Positions 1-7,420 of a DNA stretch of 10,737 bases are shown piece by piece. Below the pieces are notes generated by a model. It was not told the DNA's origin, made no database searches, and saw nothing but the letters and a program-made list of their open reading frames with translations. The stretch comes from Ignavibacteriales bacterium. Lineage in GTDB: Bacteria; Bacteroidota; Ignavibacteria; Ignavibacteriales; Ignavibacteriaceae. The stretch covers positions 1 to 10,737 of the forward strand of contig JAGUXE010000012.1 of the NCBI GenBank assembly GCA_020061995.1. The letters run 5' to 3'. The position numbers and the translations under genes are program-made. Positions within the stretch are counted from its first letter, which is position 1, and each line of letters starts with the position of its first letter.

Positions 1-438
1 AAAGTTACTTCCAAAACTGATAGGATTAAGAAACCATTGTCTGCAATTAATCAAACCGTACTTCAGCAATTAATTGGCAGTAGTGAAGTTCAAAAATTCA
101 TTCAAGTGAATGAGTATAACGGGATATATTATTACAATAAAGAGTATTTTGAATTATTACTGAAATGGAATTTTACTTTGGAACTCATTCGCAGAAGTGA
201 AAAGGAAGTAAGGGTTCTCTCAGAAAAACAAAAATCGATAAATGAAGTTTTTGCTTCAAAACATTTTATTACTTCAATTAACGAGATGGTTGATTTTACA
301 AACTCAATTTCTAAGGCATCTGAAGAAGCAGGATATAAATTTAATATTCTAACTACTTTGATAATGTCACTTTATCAGCCAAAAATTACAAAGGAGAAAA
401 AAGAGATAGCAAAGAAAACAAAAAAGAAGAAAGAGTAA
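1..438 (+). CDS. C-terminal part of an unidentified protein, possibly a GH13 glycosidase tail (5' end outside window)
   Basis: The reading frame is open from base 1, so this is the last 145 codons of a longer gene. The first possible start inside the window is only a TTG at 37 with no ribosome binding site, so I do not take it as a real start. The visible part looks helical and soluble, with no membrane segment or signal peptide. It contains the stretch VNEYNGIYYYNKEYFELLL (residues about 39-57) and ends in a very basic tail, KKTKKKKE. From memory, the 'NEY-G-x-x-x-NKE-x-F-E-x-LL' pattern resembles the helical C-terminus of some cytoplasmic GH13 alpha-amylase-family proteins in Chlorobi and Bacteroidota. 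That is a recollection, not an alignment, and no catalytic region is visible. The gene ends 110 bases before the next one and no clear terminator follows it. Confidence 0.6.
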   Translation, partial: KVTSKTDRIKKPLSAINQTVLQQLIGSSEVQKFIQVNEYNGIYYYNKEYFELLLKWNFTLELIRRSEKEVRVLSEKQKSINEVFASKHFITSINEMVDFTNSISKASEEAGYKFNILTTLIMSLYQPKITKEKKEIAKKTKKKKE

Positions 439-548
439 ACTTAATTTAATTATCGAGGTCCCTTTTAGAATAATATTTGTTGTATTGTACAGCAGATTGA
501 TTTTTATATAGGATTGCCTTAGCATCAAAACCATTAAATGGAGGATTT

Positions 549-2576
549 ATGAGACGAATAATTATTTTTATGGTTATCGCCATTCATAGCTTAACATGTA
601 ATGTAACAGCACAGACAACAATTCAAGTTGCATTCCCAAATTTAACTTTTACACAACCGGTTGACATCCAACATGCCGGTGATAATAGTGATCGATTGTT
701 TGTAGTTTCACAAACAGGAACAATTTCAGTTTTCCCCAACAACCAAAATGTTACGTCATCAAAAATATTTCTAAATATTACAGACAGAGTTGTAGCTGGC
801 GGTGAAAGAGGTTTACTAGGACTCGCATTCCATCCAAATTATGAAGTTAATGGATATTTCTACGTTAATTATAATGGTGGATCACCCTTAAAAACTTTTA
901 TATCTCGATTCCAAGTTTCAACAAATCCGGACTCTGCTATTAAAGATAGCGAAGTTATTCTTCTAACCTTCTCTCAACCATATACAAATCATAATGGAGG
1001 ACAAATATCATTTGGCCCTGATGGTTATCTGTATATAGCAACGGGAGATGGTGGAAGTGGCGGTGATCCTCAAAATAACGGACAGAATAAATCCTCTTTT
1101 CTTGGAAAAATATTGAGGATAGATGTTAACGGTACGAGTGGTAGCAATGGTTATTCAATACCGGTTGACAATCCATTTTCTAACAATTTGTCAGGTTGGA
1201 AAGAAGAAATATTTGCTTATGGATTGCGAAACCCATGGAGGTTCAGCTTTGATCCTGTTACAGGTTGGAATTGGTGCGCCGATGTCGGTCAAAATATTTG
1301 GGAAGAGATTAATATTATTAAAAACGGAAAGAACTACGGCTGGAAAATTATGGAAGGAGCTCATTGTTATTCCCCTTCAACCGGATGCGATACAACCGGA
1401 CTTACATTTCCTATTTATGAATATGCTCATAATTCTTCAGGAGGATATTCAGTAACGGGTGGTTTTGTTTATCGTGGGCCTAATGTTCCGCAACTCATTG
1501 GGAAATATATTTATGCTGATTATGTTTCACAAAAAGTTTGGGGATTAACATATGACGGTGTAAATCCGGCAGTTAACGAAGTGTTAATTAACAGTGCCGG
1601 AATCGGAATTTCTTCTTTCGGTATAGATCAGTATAATGAACTTTATATTTGTGCTCTCTCAAACGGAAAGATTTATAAGTTTACTCCTACTGCCCAAATA
1701 ATTGCGCCAACAGCATTAAAGATTGTTTCCAACCAAGTTTTATCGGTAACATTGCAATGGACTGATAATTCGAATAATGAATCCGGGTTTATAATAGAAA
1801 GAAAAATTATTGGACAGAATGAATTTACTCCTATCGATTCAACATTCGCCAATATTAATGAATATCATGATTCAACGATTAATTCGGAAACAAATTATGT
1901 TTATCGAGTTAGAGCTTATAATTCCTCCTCGCAATCAGGTTATTCCAATGAAGTTACAGTTTACACATTAGTGCCGGTTGAAATGGGGGTATTAAATGTT
2001 CGACAAAATGGAGACAAGGTCTATCTTAATTGGTCAACTTTTTCTGAAACTAACAACAAAGGGTTTGAAGTATATAGAAAAATTCATACTCAAGATAAAC
2101 GCGAGGTTAATGACCCATTTGTTTTAATTGGATTTATCGAAGGGAAGGGAACAACCATAGGGCAGAACGAATATTTGTACATTGACAATTTTTCAGAGCA
2201 AACGATAACGGGAAACATTTCTTATCGTTTAAAACAAATAGATTTTACGGGCAAGTATCTTTTTACTGATATTGTCATGTTGGAAATAAATATTGAACCA
2301 AATGATTTCACGCTTTTTCAGAACTATCCTAACCCGTTTAATCCGATTACAAAAATAAAGTTTTCTATTCCGGATAAAGGGAACGAACTAGTTCAATCTT
2401 CACTTCGAGTTTATGATATAATCGGAAATGAAGTTACCACTTTGATAAATGAACCAAAACCGACAGGTACCTATAGTGTAGAATTCGATGCTTCGGCATT
2501 AACCAGCGGAATTTATTTTTATGAATTTCAGTCAGGAGATTTTCGAGCAACCAAAAAGTTGGTTCTACTAAAATAG
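549..2576 (+). CDS. Secreted PQQ-dependent sugar dehydrogenase-like beta-propeller with FN3 domains and T9SS sorting tail
   Basis: A 675-residue exported protein. Residues 1-21 are a signal peptide (hydrophobic MVIAIHSLTCNV, likely cleaved after TA-Q). Residues about 25-380 form the six-bladed glucose/sorbosone dehydrogenase propeller, with family motifs GERGLLGLAFHPNY (86-99), NHNGGQISFGPDGYLYIATGD (147-167), GKILRIDVNG (186-195) and GLRNPWRFSFDP (225-236). His148 and Arg227 fall where soluble glucose dehydrogenase has its catalytic His144 and Arg228. Family members oxidise aldoses or related alcohols with PQQ, although many homologues have no proven substrate. Residues about 386-474 are a fibronectin type III domain and 475-580 a second beta-sandwich (NLNW-like 'YLNWSTFSETNNKGFEVYR'). 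Residues 587-675 are a type A T9SS sorting domain (FQNYPNPFNP, then GIYFYEF and a basic KKLVLLK end), so the protein should cross the outer membrane and be released or anchored. GGAGG at 540-544 sits 4 bases before the ATG and fixes the start. It appears monocistronic. Confidence 0.9.
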   Translation: MRRIIIFMVIAIHSLTCNVTAQTTIQVAFPNLTFTQPVDIQHAGDNSDRLFVVSQTGTISVFPNNQNVTSSKIFLNITDRVVAGGERGLLGLAFHPNYEVNGYFYVNYNGGSPLKTFISRFQVSTNPDSAIKDSEVILLTFSQPYTNHNGGQISFGPDGYLYIATGDGGSGGDPQNNGQNKSSFLGKILRIDVNGTSGSNGYSIPVDNPFSNNLSGWKEEIFAYGLRNPWRFSFDPVTGWNWCADVGQNIWEEINIIKNGKNYGWKIMEGAHCYSPSTGCDTTGLTFPIYEYAHNSSGGYSVTGGFVYRGPNVPQLIGKYIYADYVSQKVWGLTYDGVNPAVNEVLINSAGIGISSFGIDQYNELYICALSNGKIYKFTPTAQIIAPTALKIVSNQVLSVTLQWTDNSNNESGFIIERKIIGQNEFTPIDSTFANINEYHDSTINSETNYVYRVRAYNSSSQSGYSNEVTVYTLVPVEMGVLNVRQNGDKVYLNWSTFSETNNKGFEVYRKIHTQDKREVNDPFVLIGFIEGKGTTIGQNEYLYIDNFSEQTITGNISYRLKQIDFTGKYLFTDIVMLEINIEPNDFTLFQNYPNPFNPITKIKFSIPDKGNELVQSSLRVYDIIGNEVTTLINEPKPTGTYSVEFDASALTSGIYFYEFQSGDFRATKKLVLLK

Positions 2577-2611
2577 ACGTAAAGATTTTTATTAGTCACT
2601 ATATAAAGGAT

Positions 2612-2655
2612 TTTAGAAAAGGGGATATGATTCATCAGATCCCTTTATTTGTTTC
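2612..2655. terminator. Shared bidirectional intrinsic terminator between the dehydrogenase and PAP2 genes
   Basis: An 8-bp stem (2619-2626 with 2639-2646, one G-U pair, sequence AAGGGGAT/ATCCCTTT) can be extended across an A-G mismatch by TGA/TCA (2628-2630 with 2635-2637), leaving a TTCA loop. On the plus strand it is followed by the T-rich TTATTTGTTT, and on the minus strand by CTTTTCTAAAA. It lies 43 bases after the dehydrogenase stop codon and could serve both convergent genes. The TGA stop of the minus-strand PAP2 gene (2635-2637) lies inside the hairpin. The fold was worked out by eye. Confidence 0.65.
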
Positions 2656-3195
2656 AACTTTCCTCAATAATTCTCTATGAATTAGAGAGAATAAATATCC
2701 GAAACCGAGCCCCAATATTGCTCCACCAAGAATGTCGGATGGGTAATGTAAGCCTAGATAAACACGTGAAAGTGCGATTAAAAAAGCTGTTATGAATAAA
2801 ACCCATTTGTAATCAGGATAAATTTTGTAGAAGAACATTGCAACTGCAAAGTTATTCAATGCATGATTCGACGGAAACGAATATGAACCTGTGCAACCAA
2901 GTGGCGTTAGAATATTATTATATACATTGCACGGACGTATTCTTTGAAGGAGTTCCTTTAATAATTTTGCTCCTGCTTGGTCAGCCGCCGTTACGAGGAA
3001 TAATACAAGTATTGCTGCAATTTTCCCTTTATAACCACCTTTAAAAAACAGTACCCCCCATAAAATTATATATGTTATAAACCAGTGATTAACATTAGTA
3101 ATTGAAGAAAAGAATTTGTCAAATGCGGGGTTTGACAAACTTGTATTAAAAAAATAAAGGAGACTCAAGTCAATTGAGTATAGAAAATCTATCAT
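2635..3195 (-). CDS. PAP2-family membrane phosphatase (undecaprenyl-diphosphatase or lipid phosphatase type)
   Basis: A 186-residue integral membrane protein carrying the three motifs of the PAP2/acid phosphatase superfamily: K80-x6-R87-P88 (KELLQRIRP), P108-S-N-H111 (normally PSGH) and S143-R-x5-H150-x3-D154 (SRVYLGLHYPSD). His111 and His150 are the expected proton donor and nucleophile, facing the periplasm. Hydrophobic segments lie near 8-20, 36-51, 58-74, 114-124, 130-142 and 154-173, as usual for BcrC/PgpB-like proteins, and the length is typical. Such enzymes dephosphorylate undecaprenyl pyrophosphate, phosphatidylglycerol phosphate or phosphatidate; the sequence alone does not decide which. 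The ATG at 3193-3195 has no strong Shine-Dalgarno sequence. The gene stands alone, divergent from the sensor kinase gene, and shares a 127-base promoter region with it. Confidence 0.88.
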   Translation of the reverse strand: MIDFLYSIDLSLLYFFNTSLSNPAFDKFFSSITNVNHWFITYIILWGVLFFKGGYKGKIAAILVLFLVTAADQAGAKLLKELLQRIRPCNVYNNILTPLGCTGSYSFPSNHALNNFAVAMFFYKIYPDYKWVLFITAFLIALSRVYLGLHYPSDILGGAILGLGFGYLFSLIHRELLRKVETNKGI

Positions 3196-3322
3196 TTAAG
3201 GCTTTCAAAAGGTAATTAAAAAATGCTTCAAATATCTATTCGATTATTCAAACAAATTTATTTAATTTATAGGCTAAATTCATCAATATTATTCCTAAGT
3301 CAAAATAACGACAGATGGCTAA
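3196..3322. promoter_or_regulatory. Divergent promoter region between the PAP2 phosphatase and sensor kinase genes
   Basis: These 127 very AT-rich bases lie between two gene starts facing away from each other, so they must hold promoters for both unless longer transcripts exist. I could not pick out confident -35/-10 pairs or a Bacteroidota-type -7 TAnnTTTG element. A short AAATT/AATTT inverted repeat around 3255-3269 is probably just AT-rich composition. Neither gene has a good GGAGG ribosome binding site. Confidence 0.4.
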
Positions 3323-5998
3323 ATGAAAAAAAACAATTCAGCGACGGTTATTGATTTTATTTATAACACAAATATTGTGTACGAAGATAAAAAATTCGAG
3401 TTTGTAAAAAAACAGACTGAAGAGTTTCTGATTATTCCCCTAAAAGTAATAACCTTATTAATTGCCATCTCCGGTCTTTTCGCTATGATATTTGAAGTCA
3501 GATACTTTAACGAATATCGTCTTGAAGTTTATTTGACTAGACTAATTGCAACTTTGATTTCATTCAGTATGCTTGTTGTCCTCTTCACTAAACATGCATT
3601 GAAAAAACCGGTATTGCTCGTGCATATACTTCTGTTGACAATTATAATCTCAAGCGGATATATGATCTTCCTAATGCCGTCGACTCTGATTGTTAATTCA
3701 CAAATTGTTGGATTAATGATATTTACCTCGGCATTGTTTTTAAGTTGGGAAGTAAAAAACCAAATTATTGTTGCCATCTATTACAATATTGTTTTTGCAA
3801 TCGCAGTGTTATTCAATCCAGACCCTGACATTTATTTCCTTGGGAATGGATTTGAATCCGTATTATTTGTAATCTTCCTTAGTTTAATTTCTGTAGTTGG
3901 GAGTGCTGTTAATTTTAAGTTAAGATCGGAAGTTGCCGAAAAATCTTTCAGAATAAATTTAAGTGAAAGGAAATATCGATCAATAATTCAAAATTCTGCT
4001 GAAGGGGTTTTCCAAACGAGTGCAGATGGTAGATTTTTAACTGTCAATCAAGCATTGGTTTCAATTTTAGGTTATGATTCAGAAGACGATCTTAAAGGAT
4101 GCGACATTGAGAATGATATCTATAAAAACCATGAAGATCGTAATAAAATTATTGAACTATTAAGAACTCACGGCGAAATAAAAAATTTCAAAGTTGAGTT
4201 AAAAAAGAAAGATGGTTCATTTATTACCGCCCGGCTTAACGATCGTATTGTCAGCGATGAAGAATCGGGAAGGGAATATTTTGAAGGAAGTTTGCATGAT
4301 ATAAGCGATCAAATTCGCCTTGAAGAAGAAAGATATATTGCTGAAGAAAAATTAAAAGAAGAAAAGATAAAATCTGATAAACTTGCAATTGAAGCTCTTA
4401 AATCAAGCGAAATCAAAGGGCAGTTTTTAGCAAATATGAGTCATGAAATTCGCACACCTATAAATGGAATTATCGGTTTTTTATCACTGATTGAACAGGG
4501 AGCTTATAAAGATAAAGATGAACTTCAAGATTTTATTGTTAATGCAAGAGCTTCTGCTGAAACATTGCTTGATCTTGTAAATGATATTCTCGACTTCTCC
4601 AAAATTGAAGCCGGTAAACTAAGTTTATCGGAATCAAATTTTTATATACGTGATGTTATTAATGAAGCTGTTTCAGTTGTTATACCTCGTATACAGGAGA
4701 AAAAACTTAAACTAATAATTACAATTGAAAAGACAACCTCTACACATTTGATTGGTGATCCTTCACGATTAAGACAAATTTATCTTAACCTTTTATCGAA
4801 TGCTGTTAAATTCACCGAAGAGGGGGAACTGAAGATTTTTGTTTATTCTGAAAAAATCGGTAAGAATAAGATAAAACTTTATTCTGTTGTTGAGGATAGC
4901 GGAATCGGAATTCCACAAGAAAAATTGAATTATCTGTTTAAACCCTTTTCACAAGTCGATGGTTCTTATACAAGAAAATTCGGTGGTACCGGCTTAGGAC
5001 TTGCAATCTGTAAAGAACTGGTAACCCTTATGGCGGGACAAATTTGGGTAGAAAGTAATGTAGATAAAGGAACAAAATTTACATTTACTGCAATATTAAC
5101 AGCCCCTGAACAAGTTACGTTAATTGGGAAACTGAAAGCAAATGCAAACCAGAAGGCAAAAGAAGAGATTGTAATCACCGGTGCAATTAAAACTGAATCA
5201 AAAGAAACTGTTCTTGTTGATAAAAATGAATTAAGAGGAAAATTCAGACTCCTTCTTGCTGAGGATAATGCAGTGAACCAAAAAGTTATTATGAAAATAT
5301 TGGGGCAAGCAGGTTTCTATATTGAAGCTGTCGATAATGGTGAAGAAGCGGTTAATGCTTTAGTTAAAAACCGCAATTACGACGTTATACTGATGGATGT
5401 TCAAATGCCGGTAATGGATGGATTCACTGCGACTGAAACAATTCGTTCTCTTGAAGAACCCCTCTGCGATATCCCCATTATTGCAATTACCGCACACGCT
5501 CTTTCCGGAGATAGAGATAAATGTATTGCCGCCGGTATGAATGATTACGTTACAAAACCAATTAAAACTGCAGAAATGATTCGAATATTAGATGGTTGGT
5601 TAAGGATTGATGAAAATATAGGTGCAGAAACAAAACCTATTATTGAAGAGAAAAAGGAAGAAGTATCTATTTTTGACAAAGAGCATTTTAGTATGATTAG
5701 CAGTGACAATAAAGAATTTCAAATTGATTTATTGACAACTTATTTAAGTGATTTAGTTAGGAGAATCGGGAATCTTGAAAATTCGATTTCTATAAAAGAG
5801 GTAAAGAAAATTCAAGCTGAATCACATACTATAAAAGGAGCAAGTTTTTCTATTGGTGCGAATGCTCTTGGTTCAAAAGCTGAGGATATAGAAGCCGCTG
5901 CAAAGGAAAACGATTTTTCAAATATGGAAAAACTTATTACTCAATTAAAAAGTATACATGAGAATACAATACCGATATTAGAAACTTACCTCAAATAA
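3323..5998 (+). CDS. Membrane-bound hybrid sensor histidine kinase (6TM-PAS-HisKA-HATPase-REC-HPt)
   Basis: An 891-residue sensor kinase containing a full phosphorelay in one chain. Six hydrophobic segments (about 37-57, 70-90, 96-117, 121-141, 145-165, 178-197) form an N-terminal membrane sensor with both ends in the cytoplasm and only short external loops. A PAS domain follows (about 213-330), then a charged, probably coiled-coil linker (330-365). The HisKA domain has the phospho-acceptor His374 in NMSHEIRTP. The ATPase domain shows the N box (LLSNAVKFT, Asn493), G1 (DSGIGIP, 525-531), F box (KPFSQVD) and G2 (GGTGLGL, 554-560). The receiver domain (about 641-760) has acidic Glu647/Asp648, phospho-acceptor Asp692 in LMDVQMPVMDG, Thr723 and Lys745. 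The HPt domain (about 785-890) has His835 in SHTIKGAS. Phosphate should pass His374-Asp692-His835 to a separate regulator not seen here. The signal is unknown. No Shine-Dalgarno sequence is evident; ATG 3323 overlaps the TGA of a three-codon ORF (3315-3326). Confidence 0.95.
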   Translation: MKKNNSATVIDFIYNTNIVYEDKKFEFVKKQTEEFLIIPLKVITLLIAISGLFAMIFEVRYFNEYRLEVYLTRLIATLISFSMLVVLFTKHALKKPVLLVHILLLTIIISSGYMIFLMPSTLIVNSQIVGLMIFTSALFLSWEVKNQIIVAIYYNIVFAIAVLFNPDPDIYFLGNGFESVLFVIFLSLISVVGSAVNFKLRSEVAEKSFRINLSERKYRSIIQNSAEGVFQTSADGRFLTVNQALVSILGYDSEDDLKGCDIENDIYKNHEDRNKIIELLRTHGEIKNFKVELKKKDGSFITARLNDRIVSDEESGREYFEGSLHDISDQIRLEEERYIAEEKLKEEKIKSDKLAIEALKSSEIKGQFLANMSHEIRTPINGIIGFLSLIEQGAYKDKDELQDFIVNARASAETLLDLVNDILDFSKIEAGKLSLSESNFYIRDVINEAVSVVIPRIQEKKLKLIITIEKTTSTHLIGDPSRLRQIYLNLLSNAVKFTEEGELKIFVYSEKIGKNKIKLYSVVEDSGIGIPQEKLNYLFKPFSQVDGSYTRKFGGTGLGLAICKELVTLMAGQIWVESNVDKGTKFTFTAILTAPEQVTLIGKLKANANQKAKEEIVITGAIKTESKETVLVDKNELRGKFRLLLAEDNAVNQKVIMKILGQAGFYIEAVDNGEEAVNALVKNRNYDVILMDVQMPVMDGFTATETIRSLEEPLCDIPIIAITAHALSGDRDKCIAAGMNDYVTKPIKTAEMIRILDGWLRIDENIGAETKPIIEEKKEEVSIFDKEHFSMISSDNKEFQIDLLTTYLSDLVRRIGNLENSISIKEVKKIQAESHTIKGASFSIGANALGSKAEDIEAAAKENDFSNMEKLITQLKSIHENTIPILETYLK

Positions 5999-6030
5999 AA
6001 AAAGAGGCTGGCTACTATTTTGACAGCCTC
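5993..6030 (-). terminator. Rho-independent terminator of rocD
   Basis: Read on the minus strand, GAGGCTG (6030-6024) and CAGCCTC (6010-6004) form a perfect 7-bp GC-rich stem with a 13-base loop, followed at once by seven T's, an A and three more T's (6003-5993). It lies 49 bases past the rocD stop codon. On the plus strand the hairpin has no T-run after it, so it should act only for rocD. Its T-run overlaps the TAA stop of the convergent kinase gene (5996-5998). Confidence 0.85.
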
Positions 6031-6079
6031 ATATCTGCAATGCTTTTACAAACTAAAATCCACATTTCGATTAGAATAG

Positions 6080-7282
6080 TTAAGGCATTTGTAAGACTTC
6101 CTTAACTAGATTCACTGCCCAATCGATTTCTTCTTTTGTAATTACAAGGGGAGGGGCAAAGCGGATAACGTGACTATGAGTTTCTTTGCATAAAACTCCA
6201 CGTTTCATTAATGCCTCGCAAAACCTACGAGCTCCACCTGCTTCGGGATGAAGTTCTACACCAATAAACAAACCTCGACCACGAATCTCTTTTACGTGGA
6301 CGGTTTCTATTTTGCTAAGTTTTTCTCTGAAATAATTTCCGAGTTCAAATGATTTCTCGATAAGATTTTCCTCAATTAAAACCTTTAAACTTTCTCGAGC
6401 TATTGCCGCACCAAGAGGATTTCCGCCAAAAGTTGAACCATGGTCTCCGGGATTAAAAACTCCGAGGACTTCCTTATCTGATAAGACTGCCGAAACAGGA
6501 TAACATCCACCCGATAAAGCCTTTCCGATAATTACAACATCAGGACGAATATCTTCATATTGATATGCGAATAATTTTCCGCTTCTTCCAAGACCTGATT
6601 GGATTTCATCAGCAACGAATAAAACATTGTTTTTCTTGCATAAATCAAATGCTGCTTTGAGGTAACCATCTTTAGGAATAATTACGCCCCCTTCACCTTG
6701 AATCGGTTCTACTAAAAATGCAACCGTATTTGGTGTTATCGCTTTCTCAAGATCTTCGAGATTTCCATATTCAACAATTTTATAACCGGGAGTGTATGGA
6801 GCATAACCATCACGATATTGTTCCTCAGTCGAAAAACTGATTATCGAAATGGTTCTTCCTGAAAAGTTATTAGTACATGTAATGATTTCTGCTTTACCTT
6901 CTTCAACATGTTTAATTTTATAACCCCATTTACGAACAGCTTTCAAGGCAGTCTCAACAGCCTCAGCACCGGAGTTCATAGGAAGCATCATTTGATAGCC
7001 GGTTAATTCACAGAGTTCTTTCGTTAGCAGTGGAAGTTGATCATTCCGAAATGCACGCGAGGTAAGTGTAACCTTTTCGGCTTGTTCTTTAAGTTTAGAA
7101 ATTATTCGGGGGTGACAATGACCTTGATTAACTGCCGAATAAGCTGCGAGGCAATCAAGATATTTATTTCCCTCTACATCCCAAACCCAAACACCCTGCG
7201 CTTTTTCTATGACTACATCGAGCGGATGATAATTATGTGCGCCAAATTTCTCTTCAATTGCGATAAATTCTTTAGTATTCAT
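6080..7282 (-). CDS. rocD: Ornithine aminotransferase (ornithine--oxo-acid transaminase)
   Basis: A 400-residue cytoplasmic PLP enzyme, full length for the bacterial RocD family (about 400). It moves the delta-amino group of ornithine to 2-oxoglutarate, giving glutamate-5-semialdehyde and glutamate, and so links arginine breakdown to proline and glutamate. The PLP lysine is Lys254 (IIGKALSGG) and the pyridine-binding aspartate is Asp225 (VADEIQSGLGR); SGAEAVETALK (104-114) binds phosphate. Residues that mark ornithine aminotransferase within class III are present: Tyr18 (HNYHP), Tyr48 (AAYSAVNQGHCHP), Arg143 (NNFSGRT), Glu197 (VEPIQGEGG) and Arg374 (IRFAPPLV), matching human Tyr55, Tyr85, Arg180, Glu235 and Arg413. 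This favours RocD over acetylornithine or GABA aminotransferase. AGGGA (7286-7290) lies just before the ATG. The gene is monocistronic, convergent with the sensor kinase and divergent from the nuclease/amylase pair. No other arginine or proline genes are adjacent. Confidence 0.94.
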   Translation of the reverse strand: MNTKEFIAIEEKFGAHNYHPLDVVIEKAQGVWVWDVEGNKYLDCLAAYSAVNQGHCHPRIISKLKEQAEKVTLTSRAFRNDQLPLLTKELCELTGYQMMLPMNSGAEAVETALKAVRKWGYKIKHVEEGKAEIITCTNNFSGRTISIISFSTEEQYRDGYAPYTPGYKIVEYGNLEDLEKAITPNTVAFLVEPIQGEGGVIIPKDGYLKAAFDLCKKNNVLFVADEIQSGLGRSGKLFAYQYEDIRPDVVIIGKALSGGCYPVSAVLSDKEVLGVFNPGDHGSTFGGNPLGAAIARESLKVLIEENLIEKSFELGNYFREKLSKIETVHVKEIRGRGLFIGVELHPEAGGARRFCEALMKRGVLCKETHSHVIRFAPPLVITKEEIDWAVNLVKEVLQMP

Positions 7283-7377
7283 ATTTCCCTTATTATTTTA
7301 TAATTGTTGCACAAAATTATGAAGAAAAGGACTCAGAAACGAGCAAATTTGGTTTGTACTTAAATATAGAAATTAAT

Positions 7378-7405
7378 ATTCATGGACGGAGGTAATTTCA
7401 TGAAT
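7378..7405 (+). repeat. 9-bp inverted repeat with a ribosome binding site in its loop
   Basis: ATTCATGGA (7378-7386) pairs with TTCATGAAT (7397-7405) through seven Watson-Crick pairs plus a G-U and an A-U pair, leaving a 10-base loop that contains GGAGG (7388-7392). As RNA this would be a hairpin that shows the ribosome binding site and buries the ATG at 7400 in the stem. As DNA the two ATTCATG/CATGAAT arms are centred 21 bp apart, two helical turns, which also suits a dimeric repressor site. AT-rich DNA makes chance possible. Confidence 0.4.
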
Positions 7406-7420
7406 TTCATTTCCAGTTAA
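7400..7420 (+). CDS. Possible six-codon leader ORF (MNFISS)
   Basis: ATG at 7400 is preceded by a perfect GGAGG (7388-7392) with a 7-base gap, the best ribosome binding site in the window, yet the frame ends in TAA after six codons. An overlapping longer frame starts at ATG 7382 and ends at the same stop (12 codons, MDGGNFMNFISS). It lies 57 bases upstream of the nuclease start. It may be a translated leader, a decayed gene start or chance. Its codons show no run of one amino acid, so classical attenuation is not indicated. Confidence 0.25.
   Translation: MNFISS

Noticed and set aside
471..512. Possible promoter for the dehydrogenase gene (TTGTAC at 485-490 with TATAGG at 507-512)
   Set aside because: The spacing is 16 bases but the -10 match is poor, and no Bacteroidota TAnnTTTG element is present. 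In DNA this AT-rich such matches are common.
531..541. CCATT-A-AATGG inverted repeat overlapping the ribosome binding site of the dehydrogenase gene
   Set aside because: The loop of one base cannot form an RNA hairpin and 5-bp arms are too short to claim an operator.
1123..1455. 110-codon plus-strand frame inside the dehydrogenase gene
   Set aside because: It is an overlapping frame within a well-supported gene, and its protein has no recognisable features.
7037..7303. 88-codon plus-strand frame opposite the start of rocD
   Set aside because: It is antisense to conserved rocD codons and has no ribosome binding site or recognisable protein motif.
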